A DNA stretch of 15,603 nucleotides from Thermoflexales bacterium (GTDB taxonomy: Bacteria > Chloroflexota > Anaerolineae > B4-G1 > SLSP01): positions 1 to 15,603 of the forward strand of contig WFQZ01000063.1 in assembly GCA_015486785.1 (NCBI GenBank), read 5' to 3'. The translations under genes and the position numbers were made by a program. Within the stretch, counting starts at the first letter, position 1. Each line of letters opens with the position of its first letter. This document shows positions 1 through 6,891 of this stretch, piece after piece. The notes under the pieces were generated by a model, which worked only from the letters and a program-made list of their open reading frames with translations, made no database searches and was not told where the DNA came from.

Positions 1-1657
1 AGGCTCTCATATTCACCGCGCCTGATTCGGCTCCCGCTTCTCCGGGGAGCTGATGTTGCCGTAGGAAGGTCAAGTTTTGTTCCGTGGCTGCCAGCTTCAA
101 GGCGGGGAGTAGCAGAGGCTGCGCCGGGGGCGGGGCCTGTTGCAGGGCGCGATAGCGTTGAATGGCCAGGCCGTTGAGGATTTCGGAGATCGCCATCGCC
201 CACATTCCATCGTAGAGGATATGGGATTGCTCTGAGACCATGCTGCGTTCGGTGCGGAACAAGGTCATCGCGTGATCTCCAATGCCCCGATGATCGTTGC
301 GGATGTGGATCAACAAATCGTCGGCGTGATGCAGGTCCCAGTTGATGAGGATCGGTGCGCGTCGCAGCCACTTGAGTTCGGTCTGGGTGGCTTCCGGCAA
401 CTGGGCGCGGAACTTTTGTTGGATGGCGCGTGTGCTGCGGGCCATCAAGAGGTCTAGCGTGGGGGCGGGGGTGGCGGGTGTGGTGAGGATCGCCATCAGC
501 CAGGCTTGGATGGTCTCCGGCGTTGGGGGACGCAGTTGTCCCAACGGTTTCTTGCTGTCGGCGTACCAGACTCGTCCGCCGCGATCTACGGTGACTGTGT
601 GCCCGTGAGCGTCGCAGAGCAAGCCGTCCGCTTGGGCGTAGAGCGAAATGGGCACAGCCCCTTTCTTCGGCGGATAGCATAACGGGCTGCCATGCGCGTC
701 CCGCTGACAGAGTGGCAACAGGGTGGTGTGGCCTTGCCAGATGAATCCCACGGTAGCCCGCCATAGCGGGATCGGCTCCAGCTCTTCCTGGTATTGCTGC
801 GGCGAGAGCGAGGCCAGAATCGTCATCTGCTGTTGATAAGCGGGCAACGCTGTTTTAAGCCGCTTCGCGTACCGTTCGCGGACTTTGGCTTGCGCCGTGG
901 CTGATAGGGCCTGCATCCGCTCCTGGATAAAGACTTCAAATGTTTCTACGCGGTAGCGCAGATAGTCCGGCTGATGTGGCGGGCTGCGATAGGGACGCGC
1001 CTTGTTCCAGTCGCGGATCAGCGTACGGAAAGGCGGTTGATGCGCGACATCCTCGGCGCGGGCCTCGGCGATGATTTCATGCAGCATCACCCGTTCCCGC
1101 CAGTCGGAGGCCAAAATGTCATCGTAGCGGTAGATGAGGTCCATCACGGCACAGACCCAGGCGGTGGCTGCCGGCACCAGATCGGGATGGGGATATTTCT
1201 GGAAGAAACCCACATTCTCGTTCGCGTGACGCGAAGTGTCCTCTCTCAGGCTGAATTGGACGTAGTATTGCCACGTGCCCATCGGAAAGGCACTGTCCAC
1301 GTCTTTCCCGGCCAGGCGGAGCAGGGTTTGATAGGCGTAGAGCACGGCTGCCGGCCCGGCCACGAAAGCCCCGTACAATTTTTCGGGGAGCAGCTTGATG
1401 CCGTGGAACAGCGTCCCAATATCCTGTTGCACTTGCTGCGGGGAGACTTTGCGCCCTTTGAGTTGGATCAAGCTCCCTAGGACGAGCGCGGGCAAATTCC
1501 CCGCCGGCAGCACTTGAGCGACTTCCTCTTGCAATGCGCGAATCTCCGGCAGGGTAAGGCGGGTTAATTGCTGCAATGTTTGTTCATCCACTTTGCTCAG
1601 AGATGCCAGGGTCGCTTGCTGGGCGGTAGTCAATGCGTCACGTGACGTAGGATTCAC
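1..1657 (-). CDS. Large protein of unknown function, 3' end outside window
   Basis: The minus-strand frame is open from a GTG at 1657 to the window edge (552 codons, no stop), so the C-terminus is missing. I chose GTG because it overlaps the stop of the acetyltransferase gene (GTGA, 1654-1657) and has GGAGG eight bases upstream (1666-1670). I do not recognise the family with certainty. The protein has no signal peptide or clear membrane span. It has a helical N-terminal half rich in Gln, Leu, Trp and Tyr, with segments such as YYVQFSLRED and LHEIIAEARAED, then a more beta-like part around residues 370-410 (VTVDRGGRVWYAD). Near residues 465-490 the pattern SEQSHILYDG (Glu476, His479, Asp483) faintly recalls the catalytic stretch of choline/carnitine acyltransferases, and the roughly 100 preceding residues have a compatible layout. 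The N-terminal half does not look like that family, so this is only a hypothesis. It is the last visible gene of the DUF211/VIT1/GNAT operon. Confidence 0.8.
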   Translation of the reverse strand, partial: MNPTSRDALTTAQQATLASLSKVDEQTLQQLTRLTLPEIRALQEEVAQVLPAGNLPALVLGSLIQLKGRKVSPQQVQQDIGTLFHGIKLLPEKLYGAFVAGPAAVLYAYQTLLRLAGKDVDSAFPMGTWQYYVQFSLREDTSRHANENVGFFQKYPHPDLVPAATAWVCAVMDLIYRYDDILASDWRERVMLHEIIAEARAEDVAHQPPFRTLIRDWNKARPYRSPPHQPDYLRYRVETFEVFIQERMQALSATAQAKVRERYAKRLKTALPAYQQQMTILASLSPQQYQEELEPIPLWRATVGFIWQGHTTLLPLCQRDAHGSPLCYPPKKGAVPISLYAQADGLLCDAHGHTVTVDRGGRVWYADSKKPLGQLRPPTPETIQAWLMAILTTPATPAPTLDLLMARSTRAIQQKFRAQLPEATQTELKWLRRAPILINWDLHHADDLLIHIRNDHRGIGDHAMTLFRTERSMVSEQSHILYDGMWAMAISEILNGLAIQRYRALQQAPPPAQPLLLPALKLAATEQNLTFLRQHQLPGEAGAESGAVNMRA

Positions 1658-2259
1658 TGCGGCTTCCTCCACATGCGCCAGATGGTCGGGCCGTTGTAGG
1701 GCATCTTAAACGCGCTCATAATCTCGAACCCGAACCGAGGGTAGAATGTCTCGGCCAGGCTTTGCGTGGGCGTCTCCAGGTACGCGGGCATGTGCTCTTG
1801 ATCGCATAGCGTCAATCCCGGCTGGATCACGGTTGAGCCTCGTCCCTGCCCTTGGAACTCCGGGTCTGTGCCGACGGCCAACAAGTAGTAGTGTGGCTCT
1901 GTGGGATGAAGTTTCTCGGCCTCAAAGACGGCCAGGTTGCGGGATAAGAGTTGTTTCAGCCCGGTGATTGCGATGATGGCGGGCAGTAGCTTGAGTTGCT
2001 CCCACGTTCCCAGTTGCCACTTGTCGGGCGGGACCCACAGCGCGGCACTGTGGAGATCGGCGGTCGTGTACACGTAGCCGTGAGGCATGCTCAATTGCAA
2101 GTTGATCTCAAAATAGCGCAGGAAGGCTTGGTCGCGGTGTTGATCGTGGCGCACGAACCAACTGACAAACCCTTCATTGCGGAAAGCCCGCGCGAGCATT
2201 GCCGCGAGGGCCGGGCGATCCGCTTCCACAGCGTGCCGGACTTCAATAGATGCAGACAT
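1654..2259 (-). CDS. GNAT family N-acetyltransferase
   Basis: This 201-residue protein has the single-domain GNAT layout. It probably transfers an acetyl group from acetyl-CoA to an amine, in the cytoplasm; the substrate cannot be told. The acetyl-CoA pyrophosphate-binding motif A is visible as the strand YYLLAVGTDPEF (about 124-135) followed by QGQGRG (136-141), the usual Q/RxxGxG/A signature. The motif B region reads YLETPTQSLAETFYPRFGF (160-178), where such proteins carry the conserved Tyr and the RxGF turn. The start is ATG at 2259, with AGGAGG five bases upstream. It follows the VIT1-like gene by 13 bp and overlaps the next gene by 4 bp, so it belongs to the same transcript. The subfamily resembles the short acetyltransferases often annotated only as GNAT. 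A role in metal handling is suggested only by position. Confidence 0.9.
   Translation of the reverse strand: MSASIEVRHAVEADRPALAAMLARAFRNEGFVSWFVRHDQHRDQAFLRYFEINLQLSMPHGYVYTTADLHSAALWVPPDKWQLGTWEQLKLLPAIIAITGLKQLLSRNLAVFEAEKLHPTEPHYYLLAVGTDPEFQGQGRGSTVIQPGLTLCDQEHMPAYLETPTQSLAETFYPRFGFEIMSAFKMPYNGPTIWRMWRKPQ
1666..1670 (-). promoter_or_regulatory. Ribosome binding site supporting a GTG start at 1657
   Basis: On the minus strand GGAGG lies inside the last codons of the acetyltransferase gene, eight bases before GTG. Together with the GTGA stop/start overlap it indicates translational coupling, and it sets the start of the large unrecognised protein, which has no ATG at this position. Confidence 0.65.
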
Positions 2260-2272
2260 CTGAGCCTCCTGA

Positions 2273-2893
2273 TTATCCTTGCCCCAAGATGATGCTGATC
2301 ACGATAGAGACGGCTCCGGCGAGAATGGTCTTGAGGCCGTAGAGGTACATATTTTCGCCGGAAGTTAGCCCTAAAAATATGCCCACGCCGAATAATGTCA
2401 ACAGCGCCATAGCCAGCGAGGCGTAGTAGACCATTGTAATGGTAGGGAACATCCCGGCGAAGAAGAAGGGGAGCAGCACGATCAGCGCGGCGAGGAATGG
2501 CGATACTCCATCAATCAAGGCGACGGTGATGCTGGCGACCCGAGAAGCCTTCCCGATGCGGGTATCTCGCAAGTCGGTGAGCGTCGCGCGGCTCAACTCG
2601 TTCAAATCGCGCTTGCGTTCGGCGGCCTCGGTGAGGTACGCGCCCCACAGGCCGGAAACGCCCATCGCGATGCACGTAGATAGCCCGGTGCTCACCACGA
2701 TGCCGGGGTTGTTCACGCCGGCGGTCATCGTGCCCATTAAGACGCCGATGATCGTCAAGATGCCGTCAAAGGCGTTCATAGCGAAATAGCGGCGGCCAAT
2801 TTCGCTGATGTTGGCTAGATCGTCATACTCTTGAAAACGGCGTTTGACATCACGCACGCGGCTCATCCTCCCGATTAGACTGTTAATGGCCAT
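2273..2893 (-). CDS. VIT1/CCC1-like membrane transporter family protein
   Basis: This 206-residue integral membrane protein belongs to the VIT1/CCC1 superfamily (vacuolar iron transporter-like), whose characterised members move Fe2+ or Mn2+ across membranes. The hallmark of the first span is NAFDGILTIIGVLMG (40-54), with Asp43 in the position of the conserved transport-path acid. About five spans are visible: 36-56, 63-85, 115-145 (including GVSPFLAALIVLLPF), 150-175 and 183-205. The cytosolic stretch between spans 2 and 3 (about 88-115) is short, with only three Glu and no His, so the full Glu-rich metal-binding domain of the plant protein is absent. The gene starts two bases after the DUF211 stop with no good ribosome site, which suggests translational coupling. 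Membership is clear; the ion and direction are inferred. The 200-residue compact form is typical of archaeal and related bacterial homologues. Confidence 0.88.
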   Translation of the reverse strand: MAINSLIGRMSRVRDVKRRFQEYDDLANISEIGRRYFAMNAFDGILTIIGVLMGTMTAGVNNPGIVVSTGLSTCIAMGVSGLWGAYLTEAAERKRDLNELSRATLTDLRDTRIGKASRVASITVALIDGVSPFLAALIVLLPFFFAGMFPTITMVYYASLAMALLTLFGVGIFLGLTSGENMYLYGLKTILAGAVSIVISIILGQG

Positions 2894-2895
2894 TC

Positions 2896-3183
2896 TTAAT
2901 CTTGCAACGTCTGGGCATCGTCAATGATTTCTTTTCCGGCGACGACTTCATCAATGGAGTGTATAGCCCCGCCCAGTTCCTCGATGATCTTTTCGACCTG
3001 GACAAAGAGCACCGAGTCGCCTTCGATGGTGATCTTTGCATTTTCTACCTTGCGGTCCATTTCGTAAATGCTGATGTTGACCGCCGAGACGCCGGGCAAC
3101 TCGCTGAGCTTGTTAGCCATCTCAATGATCGTTGGCTCATGCGGCTTCAGTGTGTCTAAAACCAGTCTCCGAACTCTACCCAT
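2896..3183 (-). CDS. DUF211 family protein
   Basis: This 95-residue soluble protein matches the DUF211 family, mostly known from archaea, along its whole length. Conserved stretches are RRLVLDTLKPHEPTI (5-19), the LPGVSAVNI strand region (29-37), AKITIEGD (49-56) and ELGGAIHSIDEVVAG (69-83). The alternating strands and helices suggest a small ferredoxin-like alpha/beta fold similar to ACT-type regulatory domains; its biochemical role is not established. ATG at 3183 is the only in-frame start near the family's usual N-terminus; the Shine-Dalgarno AAGGAG sits 12 bases upstream, which is long. It leads the operon, two bases before the VIT1-like gene. That association is recurrent in my knowledge of archaeal genomes and suggests it regulates or assists the transporter, perhaps by sensing metal or a nucleotide. 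That role is inference. Confidence 0.9.
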   Translation of the reverse strand: MGRVRRLVLDTLKPHEPTIIEMANKLSELPGVSAVNISIYEMDRKVENAKITIEGDSVLFVQVEKIIEELGGAIHSIDEVVAGKEIIDDAQTLQD

Positions 3184-3252
3184 AGTGTATTTGTACTCCT
3201 TGCTAAAAATGTGAATTTCCCCCTAACTTCGTCGGGTGGAACGACAGGGGAT

Positions 3253-3280
3253 AAAATAGCTTCAAGCCAGGTGGCGGCAA
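3253..3280 (-). promoter_or_regulatory. Possible promoter of the DUF211-VIT1 operon
   Basis: On the minus strand TTGCCG (3275-3280) and TATTTT (3253-3258) are 16 bp apart, about 70 bp upstream of the DUF211 start. The -35 is imperfect and this is the best pair I see in the 129-bp gap between the kinase stop and DUF211. I see no convincing intrinsic terminator for the kinase gene in the same gap. Confidence 0.3.
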
Positions 3281-3312
3281 GCGGCGTCGGTGGACATTCC
3301 AAGTTCTCGTGT

Positions 3313-5340
3313 CTACTTCCCGTTGGTGACGCAGCGGAAGCCCAAGTTGGGGCCTTTGGCCGGGCGGTCGGCGGTGCTTTCTGGCGCGCCGACTTCGCGG
3401 TAAGTGGTGCGCAATTGACGTTCGGCTTTGCCTATTGAGTCATACGCCCCGCCTCGGAAGACCTTGTACTGTCCGCTATCCGGGCCTTGTGGGTCTGGCG
3501 GGAAGGAATCTTGTTGATAATAGTTCTTGTCGTACCAGTCGGAGGTCCATTCCCACACATTCCCCGCCATATCCAGGATGCCGTAAGCACTGGCCCCGTT
3601 GGGGTAACTGCCCACGGCTACCGTGTGCGAGCCTAATTGCAGGCGGGTTTTATCCAGTTCATCGCCCCAGGGATAGCGGCGTTTGGTTTGCGTGGCCGGG
3701 TCCCACGACGCGGCTTTTTCCCACTGTGCCTCGGTGGGAAGCCGCACATCCCGCCCCGTCTTTTGCGCGACCCAGGCGCAGTACGCCGCCGCCTGCTCCC
3801 AACTGATGTAATTCATCGGGTGATTGAGCTTCTGGGGATTGTTGTAATCGGTCTTCGTGAACGGGGCCTCGCAATCGCCATCGGCCACGCATAATTTGTA
3901 CTGCGCGATAGTGACCTCTCGTTCGTCCATCCAGAAGGGGCTGAGTGTGACCTGGTGCTGGGGTTTCTCGTCTTTGGATGCTTGCGCATCGTTATCCGGT
4001 GCGCCCATCAAAAAACTGCCGCCGGGGACGAAGTGCATGGCCATCCCGTCCACGGCGCGAGTCACCACCGCGCCCGGCGCCAAGGTTGGCGTGGGCGTGG
4101 GGGATGGCGTCGCCGTAGCCGTGGGCGTCGCCGTGGGGGTTGCGGTAGGTGTGGGCGTGGGCGTTGATGTCGGCGTGGGGGTTGCGGTGGCCGTTGCCGT
4201 TGGCGGGCGGCTTGTGCCGCCGTCGGTCACTCCGCCGGTCGGTTGCCCGGCCAGACCGTGGGAGGGCGTGGATAGGATGCGCGTGGGAATGGCCGACGGG
4301 ATCGGCGTCGCACTCGCTGCCGGCTCGGCGATGAGCGGCGGCTGCGGGGCGCGGTGCAGCAGGAAATAGCTCCCCACCCCGGCCCCGATTAGAAGGAACA
4401 GCCCCAGCAGATAGAGCCACCAACGATTGCGCCGGCTGGATGGCTCCGGTTGTTGAGCTTCCGGGGGCGTGACGAAAAGCGGCGTGGCTGCCGCGTCGAG
4501 TCCCCAGGCCCGTTGCAAATCCGCGATCATCTCCGCGCCGGTGGCATACCGTTCCTCCGGTGACTTGGCCAAAGCCTTCAAGATCACCGCCTCAACTGCC
4601 GGCGGCAAGGAGGGGTTGTATTGGCGCGGCGGGACCGGGTCCTCGTTGATGTGCTTGAGGGCCAAACTGATCGCCGAATCAGCCTCAAACGGCAGCCGTC
4701 CGGTGACCATCTCGTAGAGGATGCCGCCCAAGGCGTAAATATCGGATTGCGGCACGGTGGAGCGGGAATCCATCGCCTGCTCCGGGGCGATGTACTCCGG
4801 CGTGCCGAAGGTGCGTCCCAGCGTTGCTTGGCTGAGCCGATTGCGCAGCATTGCCAGTCCGAAGTCGCCCAAGATCGCCTGGCCGTTGGGGGTGATCATA
4901 ATGTTGCCCGGTTTCACGTCGCGGTGGATGATGCCTTGTTCGTGCGCGTAATCCAGGGCCGAAGCGACTTGTCCCAGGATGTTGAGGATCTCTTGCGGGG
5001 TGAAGGGGCGGTTTTCGCGCACGCGGCGGTCGATTTCTTCCCGCAAGTCGTGCCCTTCGACGAACTCCATCACCAAGTAATGGCCGCCCTCAAACGTGCC
5101 AAAGTCGTATACCTGGACGATGTTGGGGTGACGCAGGGCGGCGATGGCTTGCGCTTCTCGTTGGAAGCGGCGGTTCAACTCCTCATCACTTTGCAGTGTC
5201 CGCCCCAGGAATTTGATCGCCACCATGCGGCGCAGTGCCGTGTGGTGGCCTTTGTAAACTTCCGCCATTCCACCCTGGCCGATTTTCGCCAGAATTTCGT
5301 AAGGCCCGATAGTACGACCGATGAGGGTTTCTGAATCCAT
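3313..5340 (-). CDS. Transmembrane Ser/Thr protein kinase with C-terminal FGE-sulfatase-like domain
   Basis: This 675-residue receptor-like kinase has four parts. First is a Hanks-type kinase (about 14-275) with glycine loop IGQGGMAEVY, Lys43 (VAIK), alpha-C Glu62, HRDVKPGN with catalytic Asp141, DFG with Asp159, and GTPEYIAPEQ, so all key residues are present and it should be active. Second is one membrane span (about 307-328). Third is a Pro/Thr/Ala-rich low-complexity linker (about 335-423). Last is an FGE-sulfatase-like domain (about 429-672) that begins VDGMAMHFVPGGSFLMG, contains a MAGNVWEW motif and ends NLGFRCV. The order implies a cytoplasmic kinase and an outside sensor. Where true formylglycine-generating enzymes carry active-site Cys after RGG, this one reads KAERQLRTTYR without Cys, so the domain is probably a ligand-binding module rather than an oxidase. 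The Shine-Dalgarno before ATG 5340 is weak. It is transcribed divergently from the solute-binding lipoprotein. Confidence 0.93.
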   Translation of the reverse strand: MDSETLIGRTIGPYEILAKIGQGGMAEVYKGHHTALRRMVAIKFLGRTLQSDEELNRRFQREAQAIAALRHPNIVQVYDFGTFEGGHYLVMEFVEGHDLREEIDRRVRENRPFTPQEILNILGQVASALDYAHEQGIIHRDVKPGNIMITPNGQAILGDFGLAMLRNRLSQATLGRTFGTPEYIAPEQAMDSRSTVPQSDIYALGGILYEMVTGRLPFEADSAISLALKHINEDPVPPRQYNPSLPPAVEAVILKALAKSPEERYATGAEMIADLQRAWGLDAAATPLFVTPPEAQQPEPSSRRNRWWLYLLGLFLLIGAGVGSYFLLHRAPQPPLIAEPAASATPIPSAIPTRILSTPSHGLAGQPTGGVTDGGTSRPPTATATATPTPTSTPTPTPTATPTATPTATATPSPTPTPTLAPGAVVTRAVDGMAMHFVPGGSFLMGAPDNDAQASKDEKPQHQVTLSPFWMDEREVTIAQYKLCVADGDCEAPFTKTDYNNPQKLNHPMNYISWEQAAAYCAWVAQKTGRDVRLPTEAQWEKAASWDPATQTKRRYPWGDELDKTRLQLGSHTVAVGSYPNGASAYGILDMAGNVWEWTSDWYDKNYYQQDSFPPDPQGPDSGQYKVFRGGAYDSIGKAERQLRTTYREVGAPESTADRPAKGPNLGFRCVTNGK
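4084..4203 (-). repeat. Low-complexity DNA encoding a Pro/Thr/Ala linker
   Basis: About 120 bp of GTGGGCGTxGCx-like degenerate triplet repeats (plus-strand view) encode alternating Thr-Pro and Thr-Ala units (residues about 380-420) of the kinase. The tract is an extracytoplasmic spacer between membrane and sensor domain, a likely site for O-glycosylation, and a place where length variation by replication slippage is expected. Confidence 0.8.
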
Positions 5341-5411
5341 TACCGTAATAAAGTTAAGGGATCGCTAGTCTGAGTACACCTATAATTGTTTTCAACACGT
5401 TGAGCGAAAAG

Positions 5412-5439
5412 AGTATAGCTGGCTTTGTAAGTAAGTCAA
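5412..5439 (-). promoter_or_regulatory. Promoter of the kinase gene
   Basis: Minus-strand TTGACT (5434-5439) and TATACT (5412-5417) are separated by 16 bp, close to the sigma-70 consensus. This would give a leader of about 65 bases before the ATG at 5340. No strong Shine-Dalgarno follows. Confidence 0.6.
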
Positions 5440-5460
5440 CGATCTGCCGGCGGTTGACTT
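5433..5460. promoter_or_regulatory. Inverted repeat joining two divergent -35 boxes (possible operator)
   Basis: AAGTCAAC (5433-5440) and GTTGACTT (5453-5460) form a perfect 8-bp inverted repeat around a 12-bp centre. Each arm contains the -35 hexamer of one divergent promoter. The symmetry could be a regulator site covering both promoters, or simply two consensus -35 boxes placed back to back. Confidence 0.45.
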
Positions 5461-5482
5461 TCTCTTTGCCCCAAGTTAGTAT
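5454..5482 (+). promoter_or_regulatory. Promoter of the solute-binding lipoprotein gene
   Basis: TTGACT (5454-5459) and TAGTAT (5477-5482) are separated by the ideal 17 bp, with the expected start of transcription near 5490 and a leader of about 50 bases to the GTG at 5541. Confidence 0.55.
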
Positions 5483-5531
5483 TAAAGCGTTATTGCTCCG
5501 TCGCCGCACCTGGCGCATATCTTTCAACCTT

Positions 5532-5536
5532 GGAGG
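5532..5536 (+). promoter_or_regulatory. Ribosome binding site deciding a GTG start at 5541
   Basis: GGAGG four bases before GTG 5541 places the start immediately before a short basic and hydrophobic lipoprotein signal. An in-frame ATG at 5400 lies upstream of the predicted promoter and would add 47 residues that break the signal peptide, so it is not used. Confidence 0.75.
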
Positions 5537-5540
5537 CCAC

Positions 5541-6818
5541 GTGAAACATCTATGGGGCTTGTTGCTTGTGCTGCTGACCGGCTGCTCGCTGGTGCCCCCG
5601 CCGGTCACACAACCGCCATCGGCCATCCCGACCGCGACGCCGCCCCCCACGGCGACGGCTACGGTCACGCCGCCGCCGGAGCACGGGCTGTTGACTTTGA
5701 CCTTGTGGGTGCCCGATTTCCTCGACCCCTACGCTGAGGAAACCGGCGCGGCGGTGCTGGAAACGCAAATCGCCAGCTTTTCGCAAGCGCATCCTGATGT
5801 GCAAGTGCAGGTCATTGTTAAAAAGGGCCGCGGCCCCGGCGGGCTGTACAATTTGCTCAGCACGGCGTATGAGGCGGCCCCCTCGGTGTTGCCCGATCTG
5901 ATCGTTCTGGAAACGACGGACCTGCAAGCCGCCATCCAGGGGGAGTTTGTCCAGCCGTTGGGGATCGCGCGTGGGGACGAAGAGACTTACTTTTCCTTCG
6001 CCCTGAACGGCGTGGTGCAGGATGACGCGGTTTACGGCATCCCCTACGTGGCGCAAGGCGACTTGATGGTGTACCGCAAAGGACTTTCGGTCACCCCGCC
6101 GCTCTCGTGGACGGCGGTGCTCACCACCGGATACTCAATGCTGTTTCCGGCGGCCCCGCACGGCGGAATTGCGGATGATGCTTTGCTGGCGGCCTATCTG
6201 GGCACCGGCGGCGCGGTGATGAACGAGCAGGGCGCACCGATCTTGGAGCGGGTGCGGTTGGAGGAGCTGTATCGTTTCTTCGCGCGGATGGTGGACACGC
6301 ACTTGCTTGACCCGGAAGTGGCGATGAGCTTGCCGGATGCCACCGCTTGTGCGGAGAAGTATCGCCGGGGGTTCGCCTGGCTCAGCCCGATGCCGGGGCA
6401 GATGTTTTGGCGGGATTCTTTCCCGCGCAGCCGTCCTTCCTGGGTCCCCACGCCTTCCGGCAAACCGAGCGGGATCATTCACACCTGGTCTCTGGCCGTC
6501 GTGGCGACTGCGCCGCCACGGCAACAAGCGGCGTTGCGGCTGGCGCAGTGGCTTTCCGCGCCCGATCAAATGAGCGAACTGACGCAGGCTACCGGGCTGT
6601 GGCCGACACGCTTCCAGGTGGTTAAACTGTGGGGCGCAATCCCCGAAGAAACGACCTTCCTGGAGCAATACTTGGGCAATGCCACGCCTTCCCTGCCTGT
6701 GGCGGTGGATGAGGCGGTGCGCAAAGCCTTGCAGGCCGGCTTGACCGCGTTGCTGTCCGGTGAAGTGAGTACCCCGTCCGCTGCCGCCGATTACGCCCTG
6801 ACCGTCCTGCAAAAGTGA
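5541..6818 (+). CDS. Sugar-type ABC transporter solute-binding lipoprotein
   Basis: From GTG 5541 this encodes 425 residues. The N-terminus is a lipoprotein signal: MKHLWGLLLVLLTGC, with lipobox LLTGC and Cys15 as the lipidated residue. A Pro/Thr/Ala linker (about 16-47) follows, then a domain of about 375 residues resembling extracellular solute-binding proteins of family 1 (carbohydrate type). Visible features are LTLWVPDFLDPY, a helix then HPDVQVQVIVKKG, LPDLIVLETTDL, YGIPYVAQGDLMVYRK in the hinge region, and a C-terminal AAADYALTVLQ helix. It would bind an oligosaccharide or related solute outside the membrane. No ABC permease or ATPase gene lies beside it, so it either serves a transporter encoded elsewhere or acts as a ligand-presenting sensor, perhaps with the divergent kinase. 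It has its own promoter. Confidence 0.87.
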   Translation: MKHLWGLLLVLLTGCSLVPPPVTQPPSAIPTATPPPTATATVTPPPEHGLLTLTLWVPDFLDPYAEETGAAVLETQIASFSQAHPDVQVQVIVKKGRGPGGLYNLLSTAYEAAPSVLPDLIVLETTDLQAAIQGEFVQPLGIARGDEETYFSFALNGVVQDDAVYGIPYVAQGDLMVYRKGLSVTPPLSWTAVLTTGYSMLFPAAPHGGIADDALLAAYLGTGGAVMNEQGAPILERVRLEELYRFFARMVDTHLLDPEVAMSLPDATACAEKYRRGFAWLSPMPGQMFWRDSFPRSRPSWVPTPSGKPSGIIHTWSLAVVATAPPRQQAALRLAQWLSAPDQMSELTQATGLWPTRFQVVKLWGAIPEETTFLEQYLGNATPSLPVAVDEAVRKALQAGLTALLSGEVSTPSAAADYALTVLQK

Positions 6819-6833
6819 GCGCCCGCTTAGGAC

Positions 6834-6861
6834 TTGTCTTCTGGGTTCGCCTAAGTATGAT
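6834..6861 (+). promoter_or_regulatory. Possible promoter of the glycan gene cluster
   Basis: TTGTCT (6834-6839) and TATGAT (6856-6861) are 16 bp apart in the 73-bp gap after the lipoprotein gene, with the epimerase start about 30 bp downstream. Read-through from the lipoprotein gene is also possible, as I see no terminator hairpin between them. Confidence 0.5.
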
Positions 6862-6891
6862 GAACCCCATTCTTTTGGTAGAGAGGAAAGT

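Noticed and set aside
974..1480. Plus-strand open frame of 168 codons opposite the unknown minus-strand gene
   Set aside because: The minus frame is open without interruption for 552 codons and is coupled to the upstream gene; the plus frame has no ribosome site and no recognisable domain.
4621..5334. Plus-strand open frame opposite the kinase domain
   Set aside because: The opposite strand encodes an intact kinase with all catalytic motifs.
5391..5396. TATAAT on the plus strand in the divergent promoter region
   Set aside because: No -35-like hexamer lies 16-18 bp upstream, and it sits within the kinase leader on the opposite strand.
5400..5540. Upstream ATG extension of the solute-binding lipoprotein
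   Set aside because: It starts upstream of the predicted promoter, lacks a ribosome site and would bury the lipoprotein signal.
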